NCBI GenBank assembly: GCA_964475115.1
Contig: CAYYVJ010000056.1
Span: 1-13,908, forward strand
DNA: 13,908 bases
Source: CAYYVJ01 sp964475115
Lineage (GTDB): Bacteria > Bacillota > Clostridia > Lachnospirales > Lachnospiraceae
Direction of reading: 5' to 3'
A model generated the notes under the pieces. It was not told the origin of the DNA. It saw only the letters and a list, made by a program, of their open reading frames with translations, and ran no database searches. Shown piece after piece: positions 1 through 6,569 of the stretch (position 1 is its first letter; each line of letters begins with the position of its first letter). The translations under genes were made by a program, and so were the position numbers.

Positions 1-701
1 GTTACAACCATAGAAATAGCCATCATAATGGTTTGGTTTACACCAGTCATTATGGTGGGCAGTGCTTGCGGAATTTGAACTTTAAATAAGGTCTGTGTTC
101 TAGTTGAACCAAAAGATCTTGATGCTTCTACAACCTCAATGTCTACTTGCCTAATACCATGACTTGTCATTCTTATAACAGGTGGTATTGCATAAATTAT
201 CGTAGCAATTACTGCTGGAACATTACCCAGACCAAGAAGCATAACAGCAGGTATCAAATAAACAAAGCTAGGCATTGTTTGCATTGTATCAAGTACTGGT
301 CTTATAATTGCATTTGTTCTTTTACTTGAGGATATAATTACTCCAATAGGTAGGCCAATTATTAATGAAATTATTACAGATGTAATAACTATAGTAAGTG
401 TCTCATACATCATATCCCAAAGACCTATAACACCCACTACTAAAAGTAACGCGGAATATAATGTTGCTTTACTTATTCTTTTACTCATTCGATAGGTTGC
501 TATGAATACCATAACTATAAGTAGCCACCAAGGAATCCAGTTAATAAATGTTCCAATAACATTTAATAGCGAACGAAGTCCATTAGAAATAGCATCAAAA
601 AGAGGATCCCAGTTTTTCAACATGTAGTCTATTGCATTATCAATGGGTTTCTTTATATCCACAAAAAGCTTTTCGGGAAATTCAAATAACCAATCTGGCA
701 T
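1..701 (-). CDS. opuAB: Glycine betaine/proline-type ABC transporter permease (partial)
   Basis: This is the inner-membrane permease of a quaternary-amine (glycine betaine/proline/carnitine type) ABC importer of the ProW/OpuAB family. The gene is open at the left edge; 233 residues are visible and the C-terminus is missing. It begins MPDWLFEFPEKL, followed by a hydrophobic helix near residues 54-70, another near 82-96, then the BPD_transp_1 core from about residue 100. The EAA loop that contacts the ATPase is visible at about 192-220 (VEASRSFGSTRTQTLFKV, then an IPQALP turn). The start is the ATG at 701, preceded by a GGGGGTG ribosome binding site that lies in the 11-bp gap after the binding-protein stop codon, so the two genes are surely co-transcribed. 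The ATPase subunit is not in the window and probably follows to the left (inference). Choline or another betaine cannot be excluded as substrate. Confidence 0.93.
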   Translation of the reverse strand, partial: MPDWLFEFPEKLFVDIKKPIDNAIDYMLKNWDPLFDAISNGLRSLLNVIGTFINWIPWWLLIVMVFIATYRMSKRISKATLYSALLLVVGVIGLWDMMYETLTIVITSVIISLIIGLPIGVIISSSKRTNAIIRPVLDTMQTMPSFVYLIPAVMLLGLGNVPAVIATIIYAIPPVIRMTSHGIRQVDIEVVEASRSFGSTRTQTLFKVQIPQALPTIMTGVNQTIMMAISMVV

Positions 702-712
702 AAAATCACCCC

Positions 713-1696
713 CTACTTCGCAAGACTATCACGAACAAGTTTGGCCTTGTCTGCGTCTAGCCATTGATCAATTAGCTCATCATGCTCCATTAAAAACCAT
801 TCTGCAGCCTCATCATATTCAGCATCATTTTCATTAATGTATGCTAATGCATCAGAAGTCAACTGACTGGATGTAGAATACCTACTTAAAAACTCAATGA
901 ATTCTGGAGAATCCTCATAGAAATCAGGATTTACACTAACTGTAAGGTTAATTGATGGACATTCACTTTGTCCAAGAGGATATAATTCAGCTGAATATGG
1001 TGCATCCTCTAAAAGAACCAAGTCATATTTTCCTGTAATCCATGCTGGTTCCCAATAATATGCAACAATCGGTTCACCTTTTTCATAAGCTCCTACAATA
1101 GCTGCTCCAAGTGCTGCATCTGAGCCTGGATCCATGTAATTATAAAACTCATCTATACCATAGAATTCCACTTTTTTACGCATAATTTCATCCACAGCCC
1201 AACCAGATATTGCGCCATAGATTCTACCCTTTGAAGTATCATCAGGGTCTACAAAGATATGGCTGTAATTTGCTAAATCCTCAACTGTTTTTAAATCAGG
1301 AGCTACTGCTTCGATTCCTCTTTCAGGATCTCCTTCTATTACATAACGAGGTACATATAGACCCTGAGTATTATCAGCATAATTCAAACCTACTTCTGTA
1401 ACTGCTCCTGAAGCAACATCATCTTCATAAGTTAAAATACTATCTGTCCAAGTTTCCATATACACTTGTATATCTCCAGTCTTTAAAGCTCCATATGTTA
1501 CAGCTGTGGAGCCAGACACTTCTTCTGTTTCCATATCATATGCTGTTTCAGCTATGTACATAGCCACTGCATTATGAAATTTCATACTATCCCAACCTGC
1601 GTCTCCAAAAACTACCGTTTCTGATTCCTTTGCGCATCCACTTATAGTAAAAATTGTAGCAATACACAAAAGACTCATTAAAATTCTTTTTTTCAT
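713..1696 (-). CDS. opuAC: Glycine betaine-type substrate-binding lipoprotein
   Basis: This is the extracytoplasmic solute receptor (OpuAC/ProX family) that delivers a compatible solute to the adjacent permease. Residues 1-20 form a lipoprotein signal peptide (MKKRILMSLLCIATIFTISG) ending at lipobox Cys21, so the mature protein should be lipid-anchored outside the membrane. The OpuAC domain covers about residues 28-320. Aromatic residues typical of the betaine-binding box are visible: GDAGWDS at 31-37, METW at 80-83 and YYWEPAW at 213-219. The start ATG at 1696 follows an AGGAGGT ribosome binding site at 1704-1710. The gene is first in its operon, driven by a consensus promoter at 1757-1785, and the permease follows 11 bp after its stop. 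Family assignment is firm; the exact ligand (glycine betaine, proline betaine, choline) is inferred. Length (327 aa) is usual. Confidence 0.93.
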   Translation of the reverse strand: MKKRILMSLLCIATIFTISGCAKESETVVFGDAGWDSMKFHNAVAMYIAETAYDMETEEVSGSTAVTYGALKTGDIQVYMETWTDSILTYEDDVASGAVTEVGLNYADNTQGLYVPRYVIEGDPERGIEAVAPDLKTVEDLANYSHIFVDPDDTSKGRIYGAISGWAVDEIMRKKVEFYGIDEFYNYMDPGSDAALGAAIVGAYEKGEPIVAYYWEPAWITGKYDLVLLEDAPYSAELYPLGQSECPSINLTVSVNPDFYEDSPEFIEFLSRYSTSSQLTSDALAYINENDAEYDEAAEWFLMEHDELIDQWLDADKAKLVRDSLAK

Positions 1697-1756
1697 ATTA
1701 TATACCTCCTAGTATAGTTTGCTGGAAGTACATGCACGCACACAACCAACACGCCT

Positions 1757-1785
1757 ATTATATATTATGAGTTGTCAGTTGTCAA
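1757..1785 (-). promoter_or_regulatory. Consensus sigma-A promoter of the betaine transporter operon
   Basis: Reading the minus strand, TTGACA (1785-1780) is followed by a 17-bp spacer and TATAAT (1762-1757), a perfect match to the housekeeping consensus. Transcription would begin near 1750 and give a leader of about 55 nt before the binding-protein ATG at 1696. Such a strong promoter needs repression, which fits the divergent BusR-like regulator and the repeats overlapping the -35 and spacer. Confidence 0.88.
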
Positions 1786-1810
1786 ATTAATGAATAATCT
1801 GAGTTGTTAA
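1768..1810. promoter_or_regulatory. Repeated GTTGTCA elements, candidate BusR-like operator
   Basis: GTTGTCA occurs twice in perfect tandem (1771-1777 and 1778-1784), covering the -35 box and the upstream end of the spacer of the transporter promoter. A related copy, AGTTGTTAA at 1802-1810, lies 25 bp from AGTTGTCAA at 1777-1785, and TGAGTTGTCA at 1768-1777 recurs as TGAGTTGTTA at 1800-1809, 32 bp away. Spaced repeated elements over a promoter suit a multimeric repressor. BusR proteins are known to read bipartite sites with fixed spacing. That these repeats are the actual operator is inference. Confidence 0.55.
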
Positions 1811-1877
1811 AGTACTCCTTGGCATAGTATAAGCAATAGTATGTGATCAAATACAAGGAAATATGTATAGTTTAATA

Positions 1878-1907
1878 TTGTACATTTTATATCAAATGTT
1901 GTATACT
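1878..1907 (+). promoter_or_regulatory. Putative promoter of the BusR-like regulator
   Basis: TTGTAC (1878-1883), an 18-bp spacer and TATACT (1902-1907) form a fair sigma-A promoter about 30 bp before the regulator ATG at 1940. It is weaker than the divergent transporter promoter. Its -10 box lies inside an imperfect 20-bp palindrome at 1901-1920. Confidence 0.45.
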
Positions 1908-1920
1908 ATCGATAATATAC
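1901..1920. repeat. 20-bp imperfect palindrome over the regulator -10 region
   Basis: GTATACTATC (1901-1910) faces GATAATATAC (1911-1920) with no spacer; nine of ten positions pair. It overlaps the putative -10 box and start site of the regulator gene, so it could be an autoregulatory operator. AT-rich chance palindromes are common, so confidence in function is modest. Confidence 0.4.
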
Positions 1921-1939
1921 GATGATAGGATGAAAAAAA

Positions 1940-2593
1940 ATGATTAATGCAGAAAATTCAGAAAAGATTACAATGCCAAGGTATCTAAAAATAGCAGTAA
2001 ATATTGCTACAAGAATTGTATCTGGAAACTTAGTAGAAGGTGAAAAATTAAAAGGACGATCCATTTTATCCACAGAATATAATGTTTCATCTGAAACAAT
2101 ACGCCGTTCCATGTCATTGTTATCAGATAAACATGTAGTTCAAATAAAAGCTGGAAGTGGTATCACAATTTTATCACGTAAAAAAGCTGTAGAATTTGTA
2201 AATAATTTTAAATCAGATGAAGTCCTTCATAAAATGAATGACAATTTATCTCAATTACTAAAAAAGCGCTTAGAGCTTGATGAAGAAATAGCGAATTCTA
2301 CAAAACAGATTGCTGAGATGTATAAATATATGCGTTCTGATCTTATCAATCCTGTGGAAATTATATTACCAGAAAATTCTCCTGTTATCGGAAAAAGCAT
2401 AGGAGAACTCCAAATATGGCATAACACAGGCGCAACCATTATTGGTATCATTCAAGATAACCATATCATAATCTCTCCTGGACCTTATTTTGAGTTTACA
2501 CCAAAAGATAAAGTTCTTATTGTTGGTGACGAACATGTTATTGAACGATTTAATGCTTATGTAAATGAAATGCCGTTTCAACACTACGAATAA
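1940..2593 (+). CDS. busR: GntR-type regulator with RCK_C (TrkA-C) domain, BusR-like
   Basis: This cytoplasmic DNA-binding regulator has a GntR-type winged helix (about residues 12-80, including LSTEYNVSSETIRRSMSLL), a probable coiled coil (about 86-130, rich in Glu/Lys/Leu) and a C-terminal RCK_C/TrkA-C domain (about 135-205, with SPVIGKSIGELQIW and PKDKVLIVGDEH). This is the domain order of BusR, which in Lactococcus and Streptococcus binds cyclic-di-AMP through RCK_C and represses the betaine transporter operon. Its divergent position from an OpuA-type transporter supports the same role here. The start at 1940 has an AGGATGA ribosome binding site six bases upstream; an in-frame ATG at 1922 runs straight into a stop. 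The 217-aa length fits. Ligand and target are inferred from architecture and context. Confidence 0.88.
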   Translation: MINAENSEKITMPRYLKIAVNIATRIVSGNLVEGEKLKGRSILSTEYNVSSETIRRSMSLLSDKHVVQIKAGSGITILSRKKAVEFVNNFKSDEVLHKMNDNLSQLLKKRLELDEEIANSTKQIAEMYKYMRSDLINPVEIILPENSPVIGKSIGELQIWHNTGATIIGIIQDNHIIISPGPYFEFTPKDKVLIVGDEHVIERFNAYVNEMPFQHYE

Positions 2594-2630
2594 ACAAGAT
2601 ACAAAAGTTCCAGTAAAGTATAAAAAGTAT

Positions 2631-2658
2631 AAAAGGAGGGATATAATCCCTCCTTTTT
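2631..2658. terminator. Bidirectional rho-independent terminator
   Basis: A perfect 12-bp stem (2631-2642 with 2646-2657; core GGAGGGAT/ATCCCTCC) has a 3-nt loop. It is flanked by A-rich sequence on the left and a T run (2654-2658) on the right, so it can terminate both the BusR-like gene (plus) and the convergent membrane-protein gene (minus). The minus-strand stop codon (2657-2659) lies in the edge of the hairpin. Confidence 0.9.
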
Positions 2659-3226
2659 AAATATCTCCTTTTGATTTGTGCTTCTTTAAATAGAAAAAAA
2701 ATGCAACAATACAGATAATCAGCCCTAAAATAGCAGGTTTTAAAATGGATAGTCCCACTTCACCGCTAAAAACAACACTCCAAATGACTTTCAATACTGC
2801 TGCCCCAATCACAACACCTAAAATCGATTTCCAATTTCTCTTCCACGCAGCTAATATAAGCATAAAGAAGAAGATAGGTACTGCTAAACTCATTAATATC
2901 TTAGGAACTGTCCATGCTCCTTTTAAGTATTCCATTTCAAAAGCGAGAAACGATAATACCTGAGGACTGCTTTCTGCAGGTATGGGAAACCAAAACATAC
3001 TTGTAAATAATGCAAATATAGATGCAAAAACACCAGTTATACTTTTCTTTAAAGCAAATATCACTATAGGTATAATAAATATAGGCCTTATATACCAACT
3101 CAAAATATTATGATGTCTTTTGAATGCCCATTCAAAAAACATTTCATTGCTAAGAAAAAACCATATGAATATTACTGTTGCAATTGCAAATATTATCCCT
3201 AATATAAAATCCATCTTCTTGTTCAT
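2657..3226 (-). CDS. Multi-pass membrane protein of unknown function
   Basis: I do not recognise this 189-residue protein. It has about six hydrophobic segments (roughly residues 6-25, 46-60, 63-80, 108-127, 132-150 and 158-178), a Lys-rich cytoplasmic tail (KKHKSKGDI) and no obvious catalytic motif. A loop after segment 3 contains FPIPAESSPQV. The start ATG at 3226 follows TCCTCC on the plus strand at 3235-3240 (GGAGGA), 8 bp away. The gene lies 27 bp downstream of the TetR regulator in the same direction, so it is likely the second gene of that operon and a target of its autoregulation. Small membrane partners of TetR proteins often act in efflux or envelope stress, but nothing in the sequence shows that here. 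Confidence 0.85.
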   Translation of the reverse strand: MNKKMDFILGIIFAIATVIFIWFFLSNEMFFEWAFKRHHNILSWYIRPIFIIPIVIFALKKSITGVFASIFALFTSMFWFPIPAESSPQVLSFLAFEMEYLKGAWTVPKILMSLAVPIFFFMLILAAWKRNWKSILGVVIGAAVLKVIWSVVFSGEVGLSILKPAILGLIICIVAFFFYLKKHKSKGDI

Positions 3227-3253
3227 ACCTAATATCCTCCTTTAATATTTTAA

Positions 3254-3886
3254 TTATCTATTTTTAATCCCATTAAAAATAATACTAAGAAGCGAATCGA
3301 CCAACTTATTTGCATCCTTTTCATAATGTTCATAATTTATATCACCGAATTCATTTAACATATATTTATTAACTGCATTATAAAGAGATTCTAATATCAT
3401 ACTTAAAGATAATGAATCGATATTGTTATCAATTTCTCCCTTTATTTTTGCAGATTCTATCATCTTAATAAATAAATGCTCTGATTGTTTTTCTCCTTCT
3501 TTTATAACAGCTGACTTCACCTTTTCATCAATTTCTTTTGAAAATTGATTTCCAAGATCTGCATATAATGGATAAGCTCTGGAAAATTCAATACCTTTAA
3601 TAAAAAGTATGCGAATTTGCTCTAATATGGCTAATTCTTGATCTCGCTCTATAGCTATAGAGAAAAACCTGATTTTTTCTTCAATTGCTATAGTCATAAT
3701 AAATACATATAAATCTAGTTTATCTTTAAAATACTGGTAGAAACTTCCCTTAGCAATATTAGATTTTTTGCATATTTGATTTATGCTAGCTGCATTGTAA
3801 TTAGCTGTAGAAAACTCTTCCATAGCTGAAGAGATAATTAATTCTTTTTTACCCTCTGATAAGTTAAAAAATGTTGTGTTTGGCAA
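3254..3886 (-). CDS. TetR-family transcriptional regulator (TTG start)
   Basis: This 210-residue regulator has the TetR N-terminal helix-turn-helix at about residues 12-62 (helix 2/3 region ASINQICKKSNIAKGSFYQYFKDKLDLY) and a divergent ligand-binding C-terminal half. I place the start at the TTG at 3886, because a strong AAAGGAGG ribosome binding site ends 7 bp before it. The longer reading from ATG at 3916 would put this ribosome binding site inside the coding sequence and add MVIKMKGGRR. The protein then begins MPNTTFFNLSEGKKELI, typical for the family. Its promoter carries an inverted repeat in the spacer, which suggests autorepression, and a membrane-protein gene follows 27 bp downstream. 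The effector is unknown. Confidence 0.9.
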   Translation of the reverse strand: MPNTTFFNLSEGKKELIISSAMEEFSTANYNAASINQICKKSNIAKGSFYQYFKDKLDLYVFIMTIAIEEKIRFFSIAIERDQELAILEQIRILFIKGIEFSRAYPLYADLGNQFSKEIDEKVKSAVIKEGEKQSEHLFIKMIESAKIKGEIDNNIDSLSLSMILESLYNAVNKYMLNEFGDINYEHYEKDANKLVDSLLSIIFNGIKNR

Positions 3887-3936
3887 TCTTCTTCCTCCTT
3901 TCATTTTGATGACCATACTGCCACATGTCTAATTAC

Positions 3937-3965
3937 ATTATATGACCGCATGGTCACATTGTCAA
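3937..3965 (-). promoter_or_regulatory. Consensus promoter of the TetR gene with embedded operator
   Basis: On the minus strand TTGACA (3965-3960), a 17-bp spacer and TATAAT (3942-3937) make a perfect sigma-A promoter. The spacer contains TGACC-N4-GGTCA (3943-3956), a symmetrical site filling the space between the two boxes. A related half-site, TGACCAT, occurs at 3910-3916 between promoter and gene. Binding of a TetR dimer at the spacer would block RNA polymerase directly. The promoter is plain in the sequence; the identity of the binding protein is inferred. Confidence 0.85.
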
Positions 3966-3971
3966 CAAGAA

Positions 3972-4000
3972 AAATGGTCATCCAGAAAGAATAACCATTT
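3972..4000 (-). terminator. Rho-independent terminator of the GMC oxidoreductase gene
   Basis: On the minus strand, 4000-3989 pairs with 3983-3972 in a 12-bp stem (ten Watson-Crick pairs and two G-U pairs) with a 5-nt loop TTTCT, followed by a T-rich tail TTTTTCTTGTT. It lies 18 bp after the oxidoreductase stop codon and just before the TetR promoter, insulating the two units. Confidence 0.75.
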
Positions 4001-4018
4001 GACACATTACTATTTCAT

Positions 4019-5599
4019 TTATTCTTCTTTTAAAAGTTGTTTTGCAATTGTATAACCTATTAAATATGCTGGAGCTTGGGTATTTCCATCAACTGTATAT
4101 GGTATTATAGAGCAGTCTGCAACTATTAAATTGCTGACTCCATATACTCTGCCTAAATAATCTACAGCTCCTCCCCTATCGTATGGTCCCATTGGAATAG
4201 AACTCTGCTGGTGATAAGTATTACCTAGGTTTTCTTTTATAAATTGCTCAAGCATATCATCATTATTTATGATGTCCATAGATGGTGATACCAGTCTATA
4301 ATTTCTATCAATTGTAGATAAGTACAATGCAATATTTTTTATATAATTTCTAAAAACACTTTTTAAATGCTCTAAATCCCTAGGGTCTTCAAGGTATTCA
4401 TATTCTGCATAAACAATCTTTAAAGGATCATTATTTTGCAACTTAATAAATCCCTTACTTTCTGGAGAAAGCATTACAATCAATAAATTTAACATTCCAT
4501 TTGTATATAAACCAATTAATTGAACACTTCTCTTTTGAATATTGTAGTCATAAGGTGCCGGAAGAAATGCACCACCGATAAATAAAGCATCTGGCTCATT
4601 TAAAACTCCTTGTATATCTTCAGGATTGACGCTAAATGTAGCGATGTTAGTTGAATGATTTGCAAAGCTTCTGCCTATATTTTGATTATTAGCTATCACA
4701 GAAATCTTTGATTGTATAAGGTTTTCGTATGGGCCTATTCCTGAGAGCATTAGTATTTGTGCACTATTTATCCCTGCAGATATTATTACTTTTTTTTGTG
4801 CATAGGCTACTCCACATTTTCCTTCAATAAGATATTTAATTCCCATAGCTTCCTTATTGTTGTTTATAATAATCTGAAGAGCTGTCGTTTTGTATAATAT
4901 CCTTAAGTTCCTTCCATTAGTTCCGTATCCACTGCTGTTTACTACTTCTTCTCCAAGAAATGCAGTTGAAGCACTTTCTCTTTCACCATTTGATTGTTGA
5001 GTAAGTTGCCATCTTGAAAATGGACCAATTGGCGTATTAGGATCGTTATAATCTAAAATAGCATTAAATCCAGTTCCCTGCTCTATTGCAGAAACTAATT
5101 TTTGAGTCATGACTGGAACAGCAAAAGGAGACTGTCTTATATTTAGACGGCCATTATATCCGTGTATATAAGGATTAATTGTCTCACCATAATAATTTTC
5201 AAGCATGGCAAAATTATAGTCGGCAGCTTCCGGTCCCCATATTGCCCCACCTTTACTTTGCCATTCATCTAATACATAATGTGTCGGCCTTACATACTGC
5301 TCATCATTTACAGATGAACCTCCACCTGAAATCCTTCCCGTGCTCCAATCAAATATCTGCATATTTGCATTCTTAAGTGGTGCAGCTACCCCTTGCCAGA
5401 AATACTGAGGTTTATGTAACCTTAAGTTAGCTGTTGAATCTCTTATAAGTGCATCGTTGTCATTATTTTCTCCAGCCTCAATTAATAAAACTGAATTTCT
5501 TCTATCTTCAGACAGTTCTTTTGCTAATACACATCCAGCAGGTCCTGCTCCAACAATTATATAGTCATAATTACAATTTGCTATGTATTCATTAACCAT
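4019..5599 (-). CDS. GMC-family FAD-dependent oxidoreductase
   Basis: This 526-residue flavoprotein belongs to the glucose-methanol-choline (GMC) family, which oxidises alcohols to aldehydes with FAD. Visible features are the Rossmann GxGxxG (VGAGPAGC, residues 16-23), the ribose-binding LLIEAGE with Glu41, a GGGSSVNDEQYVRP flavin segment, AGINSAQILMLSGIGP (family signature 2, with the usual Pro as Ala), and the C-terminal catalytic pair His463 (TYHQQ) and Asn506 (GNTQAP). I chose ATG 5599, preceded by AGAGGT at 5606-5611; an upstream in-frame ATG at 5674 adds 25 residues without a ribosome binding site and would cover the promoter region. It appears monocistronic with its own terminator. No aldehyde dehydrogenase or betaine gene adjoins it, so choline is only one possible substrate. 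Confidence 0.9.
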   Translation of the reverse strand: MVNEYIANCNYDYIIVGAGPAGCVLAKELSEDRRNSVLLIEAGENNDNDALIRDSTANLRLHKPQYFWQGVAAPLKNANMQIFDWSTGRISGGGSSVNDEQYVRPTHYVLDEWQSKGGAIWGPEAADYNFAMLENYYGETINPYIHGYNGRLNIRQSPFAVPVMTQKLVSAIEQGTGFNAILDYNDPNTPIGPFSRWQLTQQSNGERESASTAFLGEEVVNSSGYGTNGRNLRILYKTTALQIIINNNKEAMGIKYLIEGKCGVAYAQKKVIISAGINSAQILMLSGIGPYENLIQSKISVIANNQNIGRSFANHSTNIATFSVNPEDIQGVLNEPDALFIGGAFLPAPYDYNIQKRSVQLIGLYTNGMLNLLIVMLSPESKGFIKLQNNDPLKIVYAEYEYLEDPRDLEHLKSVFRNYIKNIALYLSTIDRNYRLVSPSMDIINNDDMLEQFIKENLGNTYHQQSSIPMGPYDRGGAVDYLGRVYGVSNLIVADCSIIPYTVDGNTQAPAYLIGYTIAKQLLKEE

Positions 5600-5651
5600 A
5601 ATATTACCTCTATACACTATCCTTTTATATATATTGTATGAGCTATATAAT

Positions 5652-5680
5652 AGGATAATGTAATTACTTTTCATTGTGAA
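5652..5680 (-). promoter_or_regulatory. Possible promoter of the GMC oxidoreductase gene
   Basis: On the minus strand TTCACA (5680-5675), 17 bp, then TATCCT (5657-5652) is a moderate sigma-A match placed about 55 bp before the chosen ATG at 5599. The region is very AT-rich and alternative -10 boxes exist, so this is tentative. The -35 box lies just beyond the stop codon of the DUF3021 gene. Confidence 0.35.
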
Positions 5681-5684
5681 GAAA

Positions 5685-6122
5685 TTATGGAGATTTACTT
5701 GTTTGCATTATTTTTAATGCTTCATTAAATTCTTTTGCAATTTTATTATCATTTATCCACATAACTAGGTTAACGGTTAGATCAATTAATAATATGGAAA
5801 TACCAATGGATATGCCCACAGATATAGTAGTGAGTATTTCACTAAAATAAAGAACAGACAAAATTAATACTTCGAGCAAAATAAAATGAATTACATTTCT
5901 TATCACAGTCTGTTTAAATGATAATTCTCTTTTTGAATATTGCACAAGTTGAGGAAAAGATGCAATTGCTCCAAAGATAAGTGGCGATAAAAATGCTTCA
6001 TAACCGAAGCGAGTATCAGATTCAAATAGCATTCCGATCAAAGCCATAACAACAGAAATACAGGTAACCGACACAAAAAAACTTATCATAATCTTTTTTA
6101 CAAAGAACGTTTTAAAATCCAT
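5685..6122 (-). CDS. DUF3021-type membrane protein, partner of the LytTR regulator
   Basis: This 145-residue protein has four predicted membrane helices (about residues 11-31, 43-57, 76-94 and 98-121), a short conserved-looking loop with KRELSFKQTVIRNV between helices 2 and 3, and a charged cytoplasmic tail. Size, topology and position immediately after a LytTR gene match the DUF3021 family. In LytTR regulatory systems (for example HdrRM and BrsRM of Streptococcus mutans) a small membrane protein restrains its LytTR partner; I infer the same role here. The ATG at 6122 lies 1 bp after the regulator stop codon, and its GGAGG ribosome binding site is inside the end of the regulator gene, so translation is coupled. 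No convincing terminator follows. Confidence 0.8.
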   Translation of the reverse strand: MDFKTFFVKKIMISFFVSVTCISVVMALIGMLFESDTRFGYEAFLSPLIFGAIASFPQLVQYSKRELSFKQTVIRNVIHFILLEVLILSVLYFSEILTTISVGISIGISILLIDLTVNLVMWINDNKIAKEFNEALKIMQTSKSP

Positions 6123-6123
6123 T

Positions 6124-6567
6124 TTATTTACCTCCCAATACAGCGCGTTTTATTTCGGGCACATATTGCCTTGAAATGGTGATTCTTTCACCATTTTTCA
6201 TATGAGCTGTAAACCTACCGTTTAAGGCTGGACTTATACTTTCAAGCTTCATAAGATTGATTATAAAAGATTTAGAGCATCGAATAAAATGTTTGTCTGC
6301 ATAGGCATTTTCAAGCTCATATAAGCGTATTTTGAGTTCAAATGTCTTGCTCTTTGTATACGCAAAAACTCTCTCATCAACCGCCTCAAAATAGAAAACA
6401 TCGGAGAGTTGAAACTGATAAATTCGTTCATCCATGCTTCCCATTAATGTTTTACTCTTTGTGATAGCATACGCTCGTATGCTATCGATATCGGGTGTGA
6501 CTTCAACGCACTCTATAATTACACATTCGTCGGCCTTGTCACTAATTTCTTTGATAAGTACTTTCAT
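6124..6567 (-). CDS. LytTR-family DNA-binding regulator
   Basis: This 147-residue regulator consists of a short N-terminal region and a LytTR DNA-binding domain at about residues 45-145 (with DVFYFEAVDERVFAYT, ELENAYADKHFIRCSKSFII and ISRQYVPEIK). It has no response-regulator receiver domain, so it is not a classical two-component regulator. I take the ATG at 6567 as start (AGGA nine bases upstream) over a TTG at 6573. It sits 2 bp after the hydrolase stop and 1 bp before the DUF3021 gene, giving a translationally coupled trio. Such regulators usually activate their own operon and bind paired direct repeats about two helical turns apart; repeats of that spacing are present at 7936-7967. Confidence 0.9.
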   Translation of the reverse strand: MKVLIKEISDKADECVIIECVEVTPDIDSIRAYAITKSKTLMGSMDERIYQFQLSDVFYFEAVDERVFAYTKSKTFELKIRLYELENAYADKHFIRCSKSFIINLMKLESISPALNGRFTAHMKNGERITISRQYVPEIKRAVLGGK

Positions 6568-6569
6568 GA

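Noticed and set aside
643..837. Plus-strand open frame opposite the permease and binding protein
   Set aside because: It has no ribosome binding site, its composition is unlike a protein, and it is antisense to two clear coding regions.
1697..1939. Riboswitch in the transporter leader
   Set aside because: The predicted leader is only about 55 nt with no conserved aptamer-like pairing. Promoter-level control by the divergent regulator explains the region better.
3886..3916. ATG at 3916 as start of the TetR gene
   Set aside because: No ribosome binding site precedes it, and the strong AAAGGAGG lies inside this reading, correctly placed for the TTG at 3886.
4019..5599. GMC oxidoreductase as choline dehydrogenase feeding the betaine system at 1-2593
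   Set aside because: No betaine-aldehyde dehydrogenase gene adjoins it, it has its own transcription unit, and the whole TetR unit lies between. Family membership alone does not give choline as substrate.
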